From Alkalicella caledoniensis (lineage in GTDB: Bacteria > Bacillota > Proteinivoracia > Proteinivoracales > Proteinivoracaceae): DNA of 64,000 nt. Below, one piece after another: positions 16,438 to 24,208 of the stretch (position 1 is the stretch's first letter; every line of letters begins with the position of its first letter). The position numbers and the translations under genes were made by a program. Where the stretch lies: assembly GCF_014467015.1 (NCBI RefSeq), contig NZ_CP058559.1:3348001-3412000 (forward strand), in the 5' to 3' direction. The notes under the pieces are model-generated. The model did no database searches. It was not told the DNA's origin and was given only the letters and a program-made list of their open reading frames with translations.

Positions 16438-18242
16438 TCCCTTAACCTTTGTTTACTATCTAGTTGTTTCTTACGAAGTCTTATGTTTTTAGGTGTGATT
16501 TCAACTAATTCATCGTCATTGATAAACTCAAGAGCTTGCTCTAAACTAAGTTGAGTGTGTGGGGTTAGTGAAATGGCATCATCTGACCCACTAGCTCTCA
16601 TGTTAGTTACCTGCTTGCGTTTACAAACATTTACATCAATATCATTTGTTTTAGCATTTTCACCTACGATCATACCCACGTAAACTTTAGTTTGAGAAGG
16701 TATGAACATTCTACCACGGGCTTGTGCCTGGGACAGACCATAAGGTGAAGCATCACCAGGATCAGAAGCAACTAAAGAACCACGGCTACGGTAGTTGATT
16801 TCCCCTTTAAATGGTTCATAGCCTTCGAAAATATGGCTTAGTATACCGTTACCCTTGGTGTCTGTTAGCATTTCAGAACGGTAGCCAATAAGACCTCTAG
16901 CTGGAACTAGAAGCTCTAATCTTGTATGATCAGATGAAATATTGGTCATATCAACTAAGATACCTTTTCTTATACCAAGTTTTTCAATAACTGTACCACT
17001 AAATTCTTGGGGAACATCTATTGTAACACGTTCAATTGGTTCATGCTTTACACCATCAATATTTTTGAATATTACTTGGGGTTTACTTACCTGGAATTCG
17101 TAGCCTTCACGTCTCATTGTTTCAATTAGAATTGAAAGATGAAGCTCTCCACGTCCCCTAACTTCAAAGCTGTCAGTTTGGTCTGTTTCTTCTACCCTCA
17201 AACTAACATTAGTCTCCAGTTCTTTCATCAATCTATCCCTTAGGTGCCTTGATGTAACATACTTACCTTCGAGACCCGCAAAAGGGGAGTTATTCACGAT
17301 GAAATTCATTGCAATTGTGGGCTCATCTATTTTAACAAATGGGAGGGGCTGTGGATTTTCAATATCGCAGATGGTTTCACCGATGTTAATAGGATCGATA
17401 CCACTAACTGCATATATATCTCCATACTTTCCTTCAGTAATCTCCACTTTGTTTAAACCACGATAGGTATAAAGTTTTCCAATTTTTTGAGTTGTAAAAC
17501 CTTCGGGAGAATGAACTGTAACAGGTTGCCCTTGACGGATAATACCATTAACTAGTTTACCTACTGCAATCCTACCTACAAACTCATTGTACTCTATAGA
17601 GGTTACCATAAGTTGTAGGGGCTCTTCGTTACCAACTGGAGGATACACAGTATCTATCAGTAGATCGAAAAGAGGTTCAAGATTTTCACCTTTTTCGCCA
17701 GGAGTCAATGAAGCCCAGCCTTGAACAGCAGAACAATAAATAACTGGAAACTCCAACTGATCTTCATCTGCGTTTAAGCTGATGAACAAATCTAAGACCT
17801 CATCTACAACATCTTGTGGTCTAGCATCTGGTCTGTCAGCCTTGTTAACAACTACTATTGGCTTTAGGTTTAATTCCAATGCTTTTTTTAGAACAAACTT
17901 CGTCTGAGGCATAGGACCTTCAAAAGCATCCACCACAAGCAAAATGTTGTCAACCATCTTAAGTGTACGCTCAACCTCACCGCCGAAATCAGCATGACCC
18001 GGGGTATCAACTATATTAATTTTTACATCTTTATAAATAATAGATGTATTTTTTGCTAATATTGTTATCCCACGCTCTTTTTCTAAAGAGTTGGAGTCCA
18101 TTACTCTTTCTTCAACATGTTGGTTTTCCCTAAAAACACCACTTTGTCTTAGTAGACCGTCAACTAGGGTTGTTTTACCGTGGTCAACGTGAGCTACTAT
18201 AGCTACGTTTCGAATATCTTTTCTTATAACGTTATTATTCAA
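16416..18242 (-). CDS. typA: ribosome-binding GTPase TypA/BipA
   Basis: A translational GTPase of 608 residues from the preferred TTG at 18242. That start gives the usual family N-terminus (MNNNVIRKDIRNVAIVAHVDHGKTT), with AAGGGA about ten bases upstream. A TTG at 18284 would add 14 unrelated residues and lacks a ribosome site. Motifs: G1 AHVDHGKT, G2 RGITI, G3 DTPGHADFGG, G4 NKAD, then EF-Tu domain 2-like, EF-G domain III/V-like and the BipA-specific C-terminal domain (RASGSDDAISLTPH). BipA acts in 50S assembly and stress growth. Confidence 0.96.
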   Translation of the reverse strand: MNNNVIRKDIRNVAIVAHVDHGKTTLVDGLLRQSGVFRENQHVEERVMDSNSLEKERGITILAKNTSIIYKDVKINIVDTPGHADFGGEVERTLKMVDNILLVVDAFEGPMPQTKFVLKKALELNLKPIVVVNKADRPDARPQDVVDEVLDLFISLNADEDQLEFPVIYCSAVQGWASLTPGEKGENLEPLFDLLIDTVYPPVGNEEPLQLMVTSIEYNEFVGRIAVGKLVNGIIRQGQPVTVHSPEGFTTQKIGKLYTYRGLNKVEITEGKYGDIYAVSGIDPINIGETICDIENPQPLPFVKIDEPTIAMNFIVNNSPFAGLEGKYVTSRHLRDRLMKELETNVSLRVEETDQTDSFEVRGRGELHLSILIETMRREGYEFQVSKPQVIFKNIDGVKHEPIERVTIDVPQEFSGTVIEKLGIRKGILVDMTNISSDHTRLELLVPARGLIGYRSEMLTDTKGNGILSHIFEGYEPFKGEINYRSRGSLVASDPGDASPYGLSQAQARGRMFIPSQTKVYVGMIVGENAKTNDIDVNVCKRKQVTNMRASGSDDAISLTPHTQLSLEQALEFINDDELVEITPKNIRLRKKQLDSKQRLREWKNNKN

Positions 18243-18367
18243 CTTTTGTTTCTTCCCTTCTATATAAAAATGCAACGAACTCAATTATATCTTATTTTAC
18301 ATCTTTTGCAAATAAAATTCTAAAAATACGTTCTACTATTATTGTTCACTTTTTATTAAATCATAAT

Positions 18368-18398
18368 CAAAAAAATGGCTTATGCCATTTTTTTGTTA
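18368..18398. repeat. 31-bp terminator hairpin, left copy (identical to 20619-20649)
   Basis: The 31 bp containing AAAAATGGC-TTAT-GCCATTTTT are identical to 20619-20649. The right copy is the terminator of the symporter gene; the left copy lies beside the typA upstream region with no gene needing a terminator there. The pair flanks the IS110 region. Confidence 0.8.
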
Positions 18399-18478
18399 CA
18401 GCTTATAGACAAACCTCAGACAAAGTCATTGACCCTAGATGTGTATATTAAAAAGCAGTACAATTAATTCGAGGAGAT

Positions 18479-18588
18479 AGACTTAAGTTTTGTAGGGGAT
18501 GGTCTTGTACCATCCTGACATTCAAAAGCCCGCTAGTGCTTTCATACTGTCAGGGCCCTTCTGGAGTTTAGATAGAAGCCTTAAGTCT
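18479..18588 (+). ncRNA. candidate structured RNA upstream of the IS110 transposase (possible bridge/seek RNA)
   Basis: AGACTTAAG (18479-18487) pairs perfectly with CTTAAGTCT (18580-18588) and closes a 110-nt unit. Inside are GGATGGT-CTTGT-ACCATCC (18497-18515) and a longer hairpin CCTGACA...TGTCAGG (18514-18554) with an inner AAAGC/GCTTT stem. The segment is GC-richer than its surroundings and has no ORF. IS110-family elements encode a guide RNA in the non-coding end next to the transposase, so position and fold fit, but loop complementarity to target and donor has not been tested. The strand is assumed. Confidence 0.4.
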
Positions 18589-18608
18589 CGACGTAGAATT
18601 TTGCACAA

Positions 18609-18640
18609 AAAACCATAGAGTGATTTTCTCTATGGTTTTT
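18609..18640 (+). terminator. terminator-like hairpin upstream of IS110 transposase
   Basis: ACCATAGAG-TGATTTT-CTCTATGGT is followed by TTTT. It would end a short RNA started upstream, or insulate the transposase from outside transcription. Confidence 0.6.
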
Positions 18641-18796
18641 GGGGTTGTAGGGGTTCACCCCTGCCGTTTTCAGGAGTTACTATAGGGAGATTCCTGTAGT
18701 GAAGAAAATTTGAGCTTTGCAATAAATAAAACCTCGCATTAAAATGAAGTTATCACCTAGCTAGTGAAATAAAATCATTTTATTGGAGGTCTATAA

Positions 18797-20080
18797 ATGA
18801 ATTCTAACCAAAATCAGAAGATTAATCAAGTTAAGGAAGAAACAATTGTAATAGGGATAGACATAGCAAGTGAGTTACATTATGCCAGGGCTTTTGACTG
18901 GCGTGGGATAGAACTAGGTAAGGTATTTAAATTCTCAAACAGCGAAGAAGGATTTTGTAATTTATATGAGTGGATAGAGGACCTTAAAAAAGGGACCAGG
19001 AAGTCGGAGGTATTAGTAGGTGCCGAACCTACTGGTCACTATTGGTTAGGTCTTTCGGAAAGCCTAAAAAATAACAAAGTGCAACTGGTTTTTGTTAACC
19101 CTTTGCATGTTAAGAGGAGCAAAGAACTTGACGATAATCATCCTTCTAAAACAGATTCTAAAGATCCTAAGACGATAGCAAAACTTGTTATTGAAGGAAG
19201 GTTTAATGAGCCCAATGTACCTGAGGGTATATATGCTGAGTTAAGGATTGCTACTTTCACAAAAGAACGTATTGTGAAAGAAATCAATCAGATTAAGAAT
19301 CGAGTAGAACGATGGTTGAAAATATATTTTCCGGAGTACAAAGATGCATTTGCATCTTTTGACGGTATTGGAAGCCTGGTTGTTTTAGAAAATTGCCCAC
19401 TTCCTAAAGATGTTCTAGAGTTAGGTGCTGAAGGTGTTAACAAGTTGTGGAGAGATAGAAAGTTAAAATCCTCTGGTATGAATAAGGCAGTTATCTTATA
19501 TCAAGCTGCCAAGAGAAGCATAGGAGTAACGGAAGGATTAGAGGCAGCAAGATTTGAGCTAAACATGCTCATTGAAGATTATCGTAGTAAAGCCAGACAA
19601 TTAGAACTTGTGATGGTGAAGCTCCAAGGGTTATGTGATCAGATCCCTGAAGTTCAAAAAGTAATGGAGATTAAGGGGATAGGATTATCTACTATAGCTA
19701 ACTTCATAGCGGAAGTTGGAGACATAAGAAGGTTTGATTCTCCGAAACAAATACAAAAATTAGCTGGGCTTGCCATAACTGAGAGTAGTTCCGGTAAGCA
19801 TAAGGGAAAGACTTCCATAAGCAAGCGAGGAAGGAAAAGGTTAAGATGTGTGCTATTCCAAGCAGCCATTTCACTTGTAAGCAATAATGAAGAATTTCGT
19901 TCAGTTCACGAGTATTACACAACTAGAAAAAACAATCCATTAAAGAAAATTCAGTCCATAACAGCTATAAGTTGTAAGTTAATCAGGGTGTTATATGCAT
20001 TACTAACTAAGAATAAAAAATATGATCCTGAAAAACTTGTCAGCGATATAAAAAGACCTGAATTAATAGCTGTTGCATAG
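18797..20080 (+). CDS. IS110-family transposase (DEDD recombinase)
   Basis: A 427-residue protein of full length. The N-terminal RuvC-like DEDD domain shows GIDIASELHYA (Asp), GAEPTGHYW (Glu) and KTDSKDPKTIAKL (Asp pair). A coiled helical linker follows. The C-terminal Transposase_20 domain has IKGIGLSTIANFIAEVGD and the serine-bearing TESSSGKHKGKTSISKRG. Both domains look intact. The protein cuts and rejoins DNA through the C-terminal serine with a guide RNA from the element. AATTGGAGGT-type spacing (TTGGAGGT) supports the ATG start. It is the only CDS of the element. Confidence 0.95.
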   Translation: MNSNQNQKINQVKEETIVIGIDIASELHYARAFDWRGIELGKVFKFSNSEEGFCNLYEWIEDLKKGTRKSEVLVGAEPTGHYWLGLSESLKNNKVQLVFVNPLHVKRSKELDDNHPSKTDSKDPKTIAKLVIEGRFNEPNVPEGIYAELRIATFTKERIVKEINQIKNRVERWLKIYFPEYKDAFASFDGIGSLVVLENCPLPKDVLELGAEGVNKLWRDRKLKSSGMNKAVILYQAAKRSIGVTEGLEAARFELNMLIEDYRSKARQLELVMVKLQGLCDQIPEVQKVMEIKGIGLSTIANFIAEVGDIRRFDSPKQIQKLAGLAITESSSGKHKGKTSISKRGRKRLRCVLFQAAISLVSNNEEFRSVHEYYTTRKNNPLKKIQSITAISCKLIRVLYALLTKNKKYDPEKLVSDIKRPELIAVA

Positions 20081-20209
20081 GAAATGGTTTAGAATCTAGT
20101 TGTTTATAATTATAGATTTTGTCATTATCACAGTAAGGTTAGGAAAAGCGTCCGTACAATACGCCTAATCTTATTTAATAAAATATGTCAGTATTACTAA
20201 AGAAACAGC

Positions 20210-20425
20210 AGGTAGTCGATAGATCACCGTAAGAGCATGACTCGGCCTAGGAGAAAATAGACACCCATAACATGGATAGGCGGGACGAAGGAATTTAGGG
20301 CATGACCCTGGTAGATATGGGAGGTTCGTCGCCATGGTGTAAAGTGGGGGATACTGCTAATAAAGTCTAATGACGCTTTATTTGCTGACCCCATAAACTC
20401 CACTAGGGGCATAAAATGCAACCCT
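20210..20425. other. GC-richer non-coding segment downstream of IS110 transposase
   Basis: About 215 bp with a base composition unlike the AT-rich neighbourhood, no credible ORF with a ribosome site, and many short complementary words (for example TAGGG/CCCTA and GGCATGACC-type elements). In part of the IS110 family (IS1111 group) the guide RNA lies downstream of the transposase, so this is the alternative location for it. The fold was not computed. Confidence 0.35.
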
Positions 20426-20575
20426 TTATCCAGTTCTGTTTCTTTAGTAGTTTTTATAGATGTTAAAAAACTAAGCAATCAAGAGAAATTAGAAGAAAAA
20501 TTAAGTTACTATAGGGAGGGTGATCTTCTAAGGGATCCTAGGGTTCCATATAGAGGAGCTTTAGCGACGCTTTAA
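20319..20575 (+). pseudogene. possible remnant coding fragment (weak)
   Basis: After a TAG the + frame stays open for about 85 codons to TAA at 20575. The last part reads like protein (KKLSNQEKLEEKLSYYREG, then LLRDPRVPYRGALATL). There is no start codon with a ribosome site and I recognise no family. It could be the tail of a gene truncated by earlier element activity, or chance. Confidence 0.2.
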
Positions 20576-20618
20576 TATGCGACATTTCTAAAAAAATGAA
20601 TTTGTCATCAGTCTGATA

Positions 20619-20649
20619 CAAAAAAATGGCTTATGCCATTTTTTTGTTA
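20619..20649. terminator. terminator of symporter gene, right copy of the 31-bp repeat
   Basis: AAAAATGGC-TTAT-GCCATTTTT with A- and T-runs on both sides. It overlaps the symporter stop codon on the minus strand and is identical over 31 bp to 18368-18398. Confidence 0.8.
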
Positions 20650-22037
20650 GATAATAAGTTATTCGATTGGTATCCAGTAAAAAAGGTTATTACAACATAA
20701 ATAATTAAAGAAACCACAGATGCTCCTATTTCAACGGGAACGATACCAAATGAGAGTACATTGGTAACACCTAATAGGGCCATAGAGGAACCAACTATCA
20801 TGGAGCTAAGGGCTGCAAACTTAGTTCCCTTTGACCATAGAAGCCCCATAACAACGGGCACAAAAACACCAGCAGTAAACATTGTGTATGCATAGATTAA
20901 AGCAGTTATAATAGAGGGCAAAGACATGGCAACCATCAGTGATAAAAATCCTAAAACAACTGTTGAAAAAACTGTTAAGGCAAGGAGTTTTTTTCCTTCA
21001 TACTTCACTTTTTTCCCTGTTTTTAAATACAGGTCATTAATCAAATGTGATGACCCTGCACAAAGCAAAGAATCTGCAGTGGACATGACAGCTGCCATTA
21101 TGGCTGCTAAAACAATTCCACCTACCATCGGTGGGAAAATCTCTGTTACCAAGGTTGGGATAGCTGCCCTAGGATTATCAAGATATGGGAATTTAACTTG
21201 GGCTGCCATTCCTGCAATTACTGGGGCTAATGCTATTACAACAAGGAGTGTACCCGACAAAATACCTGATGTCCTAGCAGTTTTTTCATTTTTAGATGAA
21301 AATAATCTTTGTAAAAAGTCCTGTCCGATAAGGGTATACATAACTGTGGGTAGTAAAATCCATATTATTGAACTATATCCAATGGAAGAAACACTAAAGT
21401 ATCCCGGTATTTCCACACTACTTCTTATGGCAGAAAAACCTCCTAATTTAACCAATGACAATATTGAGGCAATAACTATACCACCACCAGCAATTATTAC
21501 CTGGATGAAATCCGTAACTGTAACTCCCCACATACCGGATATAGCAGTATAAACTATAAAGATACAAGTTACCACTATAGAGCTTATTCGTGGATTAAAA
21601 CCTAACATTACCATAATCCCTTCAGCAGCCTTTACTTGAGCTGCTAAGATGCCAACTATGGCAACCAATGAAAGAAGGGCAGTTAATATCCTAATTGTTT
21701 TACCACCATATCTTTCCTCAAGGTAATCAGAAACTGTTGTCAGTGATAAAGCTCTAAACTTTGAAGCGAATAATAATCCAAGTAAAAGTAGGCCAAGACC
21801 CGTTGAAGCACCATACCACACCCCTGAAATACCAGTCAAATATCCAGCCTCTCCACTACCTAGTATAAAACCTCCACCTAGGTGAGTAGCAGCTAAAGTT
21901 GCAGTACAAAGGACAACACCCAAAGAACGGCCCGCTAAGAAAAAATCAGTAACATTTTTGATTCTACGTGATAAAAATATACCTATAATTAGCATAAGTC
22001 CTAAGTAAACCACCATTATTGTTTGTAAAGTAAGCAT
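20631..22037 (-). CDS. sodium:solute symporter family (SSS) transporter
   Basis: A 468-residue membrane protein with about 13 hydrophobic segments, the length and topology of SSS/PutP-PanF transporters. Family features include DFFLAGRSLG near residue 32, the sodium-site region ATLAATHLGGGFILGSGEAGY, and AAIMAAVMSTADSLL near residue 315 with the Ser/Thr that bind sodium. The substrate is undetermined (pantothenate, proline and other carboxylates are all candidates). GGGAGG precedes the ATG. It lies at the end of a leftward series radical SAM - DUF1622 - NUDIX - symporter. Confidence 0.9.
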   Translation of the reverse strand: MLTLQTIMVVYLGLMLIIGIFLSRRIKNVTDFFLAGRSLGVVLCTATLAATHLGGGFILGSGEAGYLTGISGVWYGASTGLGLLLLGLLFASKFRALSLTTVSDYLEERYGGKTIRILTALLSLVAIVGILAAQVKAAEGIMVMLGFNPRISSIVVTCIFIVYTAISGMWGVTVTDFIQVIIAGGGIVIASILSLVKLGGFSAIRSSVEIPGYFSVSSIGYSSIIWILLPTVMYTLIGQDFLQRLFSSKNEKTARTSGILSGTLLVVIALAPVIAGMAAQVKFPYLDNPRAAIPTLVTEIFPPMVGGIVLAAIMAAVMSTADSLLCAGSSHLINDLYLKTGKKVKYEGKKLLALTVFSTVVLGFLSLMVAMSLPSIITALIYAYTMFTAGVFVPVVMGLLWSKGTKFAALSSMIVGSSMALLGVTNVLSFGIVPVEIGASVVSLIIYVVITFFTGYQSNNLLSNKKMA

Positions 22038-22123
22038 AAAAAAACCTCCCTAAATTATATTTACTTTAACATATTAGCACTTTAATTGATTAAAGTAAAT
22101 ACTTCTTGAGAAGTTTTTTTTAG

Positions 22124-22654
22124 CTATTTTTTTAAGTAATTCAATGCTTTTAATATTGATACAACAGATAGGGAGTGAACTATTTTTTCCGTCTCAATAT
22201 AGTTATTAAGATAATCCATATCCACCAGTACCACTTCAATATCTTCTGTATCATCTAAGTTTTGATTTGAGGTCTTCATACAGTTTTTTACTAGATAAAT
22301 ATGGCAGTAATTATTCTGAATTGCAGGGTTTGCTGCAACTTTTCCCAATGAGACAAAGTCTCCTTCATAACCTGTTTCTTCTAGGAGCTCCCTTCGGGCA
22401 GTGCTTATGGGAGATTCCCCTGGATCTACTACTCCTCCTGGAGTTTCTAGTGTATATTCCTCTAAGCCATGTCTATATTGCTTAACTAGTATTAGTTTAT
22501 TGTCTGATGTAATGGGAACGATATTTACCCAATTGGGGAAATCAATACAATAGAAATTGTGTTCGCCGAACTTTAGATTGCTACTTTGCTTTTCTGTAAG
22601 GGTTATAAATGGATTTTTAAAGATATCAACCCTATTTTTTACCTTCCACGTCAT
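22124..22654 (-). CDS. NUDIX hydrolase, ADP-ribose pyrophosphatase-like
   Basis: A protein of about 176 residues with a complete Nudix box, G-x5-E-x7-REUxEExGU, in GGVVDPGESPISTARRELLEETGY near residue 75. Upstream QYRHGLEEYTLETPGG is typical of ADP-sugar pyrophosphatases (NudF/YjhB side). It hydrolyses ADP-ribose or a similar nucleotide sugar. The start is taken at the ATG at 22654 because GAGGTG lies six bases before it; a GTG nine bases earlier would overlap that site. It lies 86 bp upstream of the symporter on the same strand. Confidence 0.9.
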   Translation of the reverse strand: MTWKVKNRVDIFKNPFITLTEKQSSNLKFGEHNFYCIDFPNWVNIVPITSDNKLILVKQYRHGLEEYTLETPGGVVDPGESPISTARRELLEETGYEGDFVSLGKVAANPAIQNNYCHIYLVKNCMKTSNQNLDDTEDIEVVLVDMDYLNNYIETEKIVHSLSVVSILKALNYLKK

Positions 22655-22697
22655 AAAATTCACCTCTACAACATTTTACCATATATTAACTAAGAAC

Positions 22698-23072
22698 TCA
22701 CTTTTCAAGTTTATTTTTCATATCCTTCAACTGACAATCCTCCCTTAGGCAACCCATTGTATGTTTGATCTCCCAATGGATTAGGATACTTAAACCGCCA
22801 CGTAAAATTATTATGGCTGCTAGTATCATTACATCATCGAAACTTCTTACAACAATTGTCCTTAATATTTCACCTGCTAAGGCAAATTCCAAGCCTAAGG
22901 CCAGGCCTCTAGCTAAGCCCAACCTTAATTTTTCTTCAGGTTTAAAAAGTGAAAACATATAACCAATTAACACGATACAAGAAACGATACCAATTACCAC
23001 TGCAGCAAAACCTTCAAGCATTATTGATAAAAAGATTATTATTTCATGGATTATATAGCCAAATAGGTCCAA
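22698..23072 (-). CDS. DUF1622 membrane protein
   Basis: A 124-residue protein with three hydrophobic segments and the conserved DUF1622 stretch (RLGLARGLALGLEFALAGEILRTIV, then AAIIILRGGLSILIHWEI). The function of the family is unknown. The start is TTG at 23072, six bases after AAAGGAGGG. That ribosome site is buried in the right arm of a perfect 15-bp hairpin at 23079-23112, so translation is likely controlled. It sits 48 bp after the radical SAM gene on the same strand. Confidence 0.85.
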   Translation of the reverse strand: MDLFGYIIHEIIIFLSIMLEGFAAVVIGIVSCIVLIGYMFSLFKPEEKLRLGLARGLALGLEFALAGEILRTIVVRSFDDVMILAAIIILRGGLSILIHWEIKHTMGCLREDCQLKDMKNKLEK

Positions 23073-23078
23073 AATAAT

Positions 23079-23112
23079 CCCTCCTTTACACACTATTGTG
23101 TGTAAAGGAGGG
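23079..23112 (-). promoter_or_regulatory. hairpin sequestering the DUF1622 ribosome site
   Basis: CCCTCCTTTACACAC and GTGTGTAAAGGAGGG form a perfect 15-bp stem with a 4-nt loop. In the minus-strand transcript the 3' arm contains AAAGGAGGG, six bases before the TTG start of the DUF1622 gene. No T-run follows the hairpin in that direction, so it is not an ordinary terminator. Confidence 0.7.
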
Positions 23113-23120
23113 AAAAAAAA

Positions 23121-24068
23121 TTACTTGTATTTAGCCTTAAATCCAGACCCACCTAGATAATTAAATAATCTGCCCTGAAAAGTATTCCGAACTTCCATTT
23201 CTCGCTCTATAGATTCCTTTATTTTCCACCAACTTGTGTTCCAATTACAATTTGCAGACACATCTGCAGGTGCACGACCGATCAATCTTTGTACTGTAAT
23301 TGATGGGTCTAAATGCTCTAAAAAGGCGATCACTCTTTTTATGTATTCTTCCATGGAAACCAATTCAAACTCACCAGATAAAAATTGATTTTCCATAATT
23401 GTGTTTTGAACTATAAACAACGAGTGAAGTTTTACTTGATGGGTTTTAAGGCTAGAAAGGATTTTGGCACTTTCAATGGAGTCAGAGATATTATCCCATG
23501 GAAGGTTTAATATCATATGTGTACATATCTCAAAGGGATATTGTTTTATCATCAAGACACAATCGATGTATTCTGCCAAAGTGTGTCCCCTATGGACTTG
23601 TTTAAGTGTATGATAATTGACTGTCTGAAGCCCTAGCTCAATGCTTATATCAATTTTATATGTATTTTTAATGTATAATAAATAATCCAAATGTTCATAT
23701 GTAACACAATCAGGGCGTGTAGATATGGCGATTTGAACAATGTCTTGATCTATAGCATCTTTGATATACTTTTTAAAATATTCCATGGGCATATATGTGT
23801 TAGAATAGTTCTGGAAATATGCGATGAATTTATGGGCATTATACTTTTTCTTTATCCTTTCACGAAGATCACTTAACTGAGATTTTACAGAAAGAACTGA
23901 TTCATTTCTTTCATAACCTGCGCCTCCTTCGTCACAAAAAGTACAACCGCCTGTACCACAAACCCCGTCTCTATTTGGGCAAGTTAGAGGGAGGTTAATT
24001 GATAGTTTATATACCTTTTCCCCATATTTTTCTACTAGGTATTTAGAATACTGATTATATAGTTCCAA
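23121..24068 (-). CDS. radical SAM protein, TIGR01212/YtqA family
   Basis: A protein of about 315 residues. The radical SAM cysteines are in CPNRDGVCGTGGCTFCDEGG (about 28-46), an atypical spacing characteristic of the TIGR01212 (YhcC/YtqA) family, followed by the YFQNYSNTY segment. The start is placed at TTG 24068, nine bases after AAGGAG; an ATG at 24131 would add 21 hydrophobic residues without a ribosome site. The substrate of the family is not established. It heads the leftward series ending with the symporter. Confidence 0.88.
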   Translation of the reverse strand: MELYNQYSKYLVEKYGEKVYKLSINLPLTCPNRDGVCGTGGCTFCDEGGAGYERNESVLSVKSQLSDLRERIKKKYNAHKFIAYFQNYSNTYMPMEYFKKYIKDAIDQDIVQIAISTRPDCVTYEHLDYLLYIKNTYKIDISIELGLQTVNYHTLKQVHRGHTLAEYIDCVLMIKQYPFEICTHMILNLPWDNISDSIESAKILSSLKTHQVKLHSLFIVQNTIMENQFLSGEFELVSMEEYIKRVIAFLEHLDPSITVQRLIGRAPADVSANCNWNTSWWKIKESIEREMEVRNTFQGRLFNYLGGSGFKAKYK

Positions 24069-24208
24069 AATAAATCGCTCCTTACTTAATACAAAATTAA
24101 CAAGTTTATAATATAATAAAAATAGTATCATATAGTTAAATACATATATTTCATATTTTATATTTTATATTTTTAGTTGATGTTGGTCAAATTGGAGGAG
24201 ATGAAGTA

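Larger units (their letters stand above)
18675..20518 (+). mobile_element. IS110-family insertion sequence (boundaries tentative)
   Basis: One intact IS110-type transposase with long non-coding flanks. A 15-bp direct repeat (AGTTACTATAGGGAG) at 18675-18689 and 20504-20518 encloses the transposase and may mark the recombined ends. A wider pair of 31-bp repeats (18368-18398 and 20619-20649) encloses about 2.2 kb. IS110 elements have no clear terminal inverted repeats, so the exact ends cannot be fixed from one copy. Confidence 0.5.

Noticed and set aside
20224-20478. 84-codon open frame on the minus strand downstream of IS110
   Set aside because: It has no ribosome site, and the region looks like structured non-coding DNA of the element.
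20926-21552. 208-residue open frame on the + strand inside the symporter gene
   Set aside because: It is antisense to a clear SSS transporter, has no ribosome site, and its sequence is the complement of membrane codons.
22100-22115. Short ACTTCT-TG-AGAAGT hairpin between NUDIX and symporter
   Set aside because: Its T-run is on the wrong strand for the leftward genes and the stem is only six pairs; it is too weak to call a terminator.
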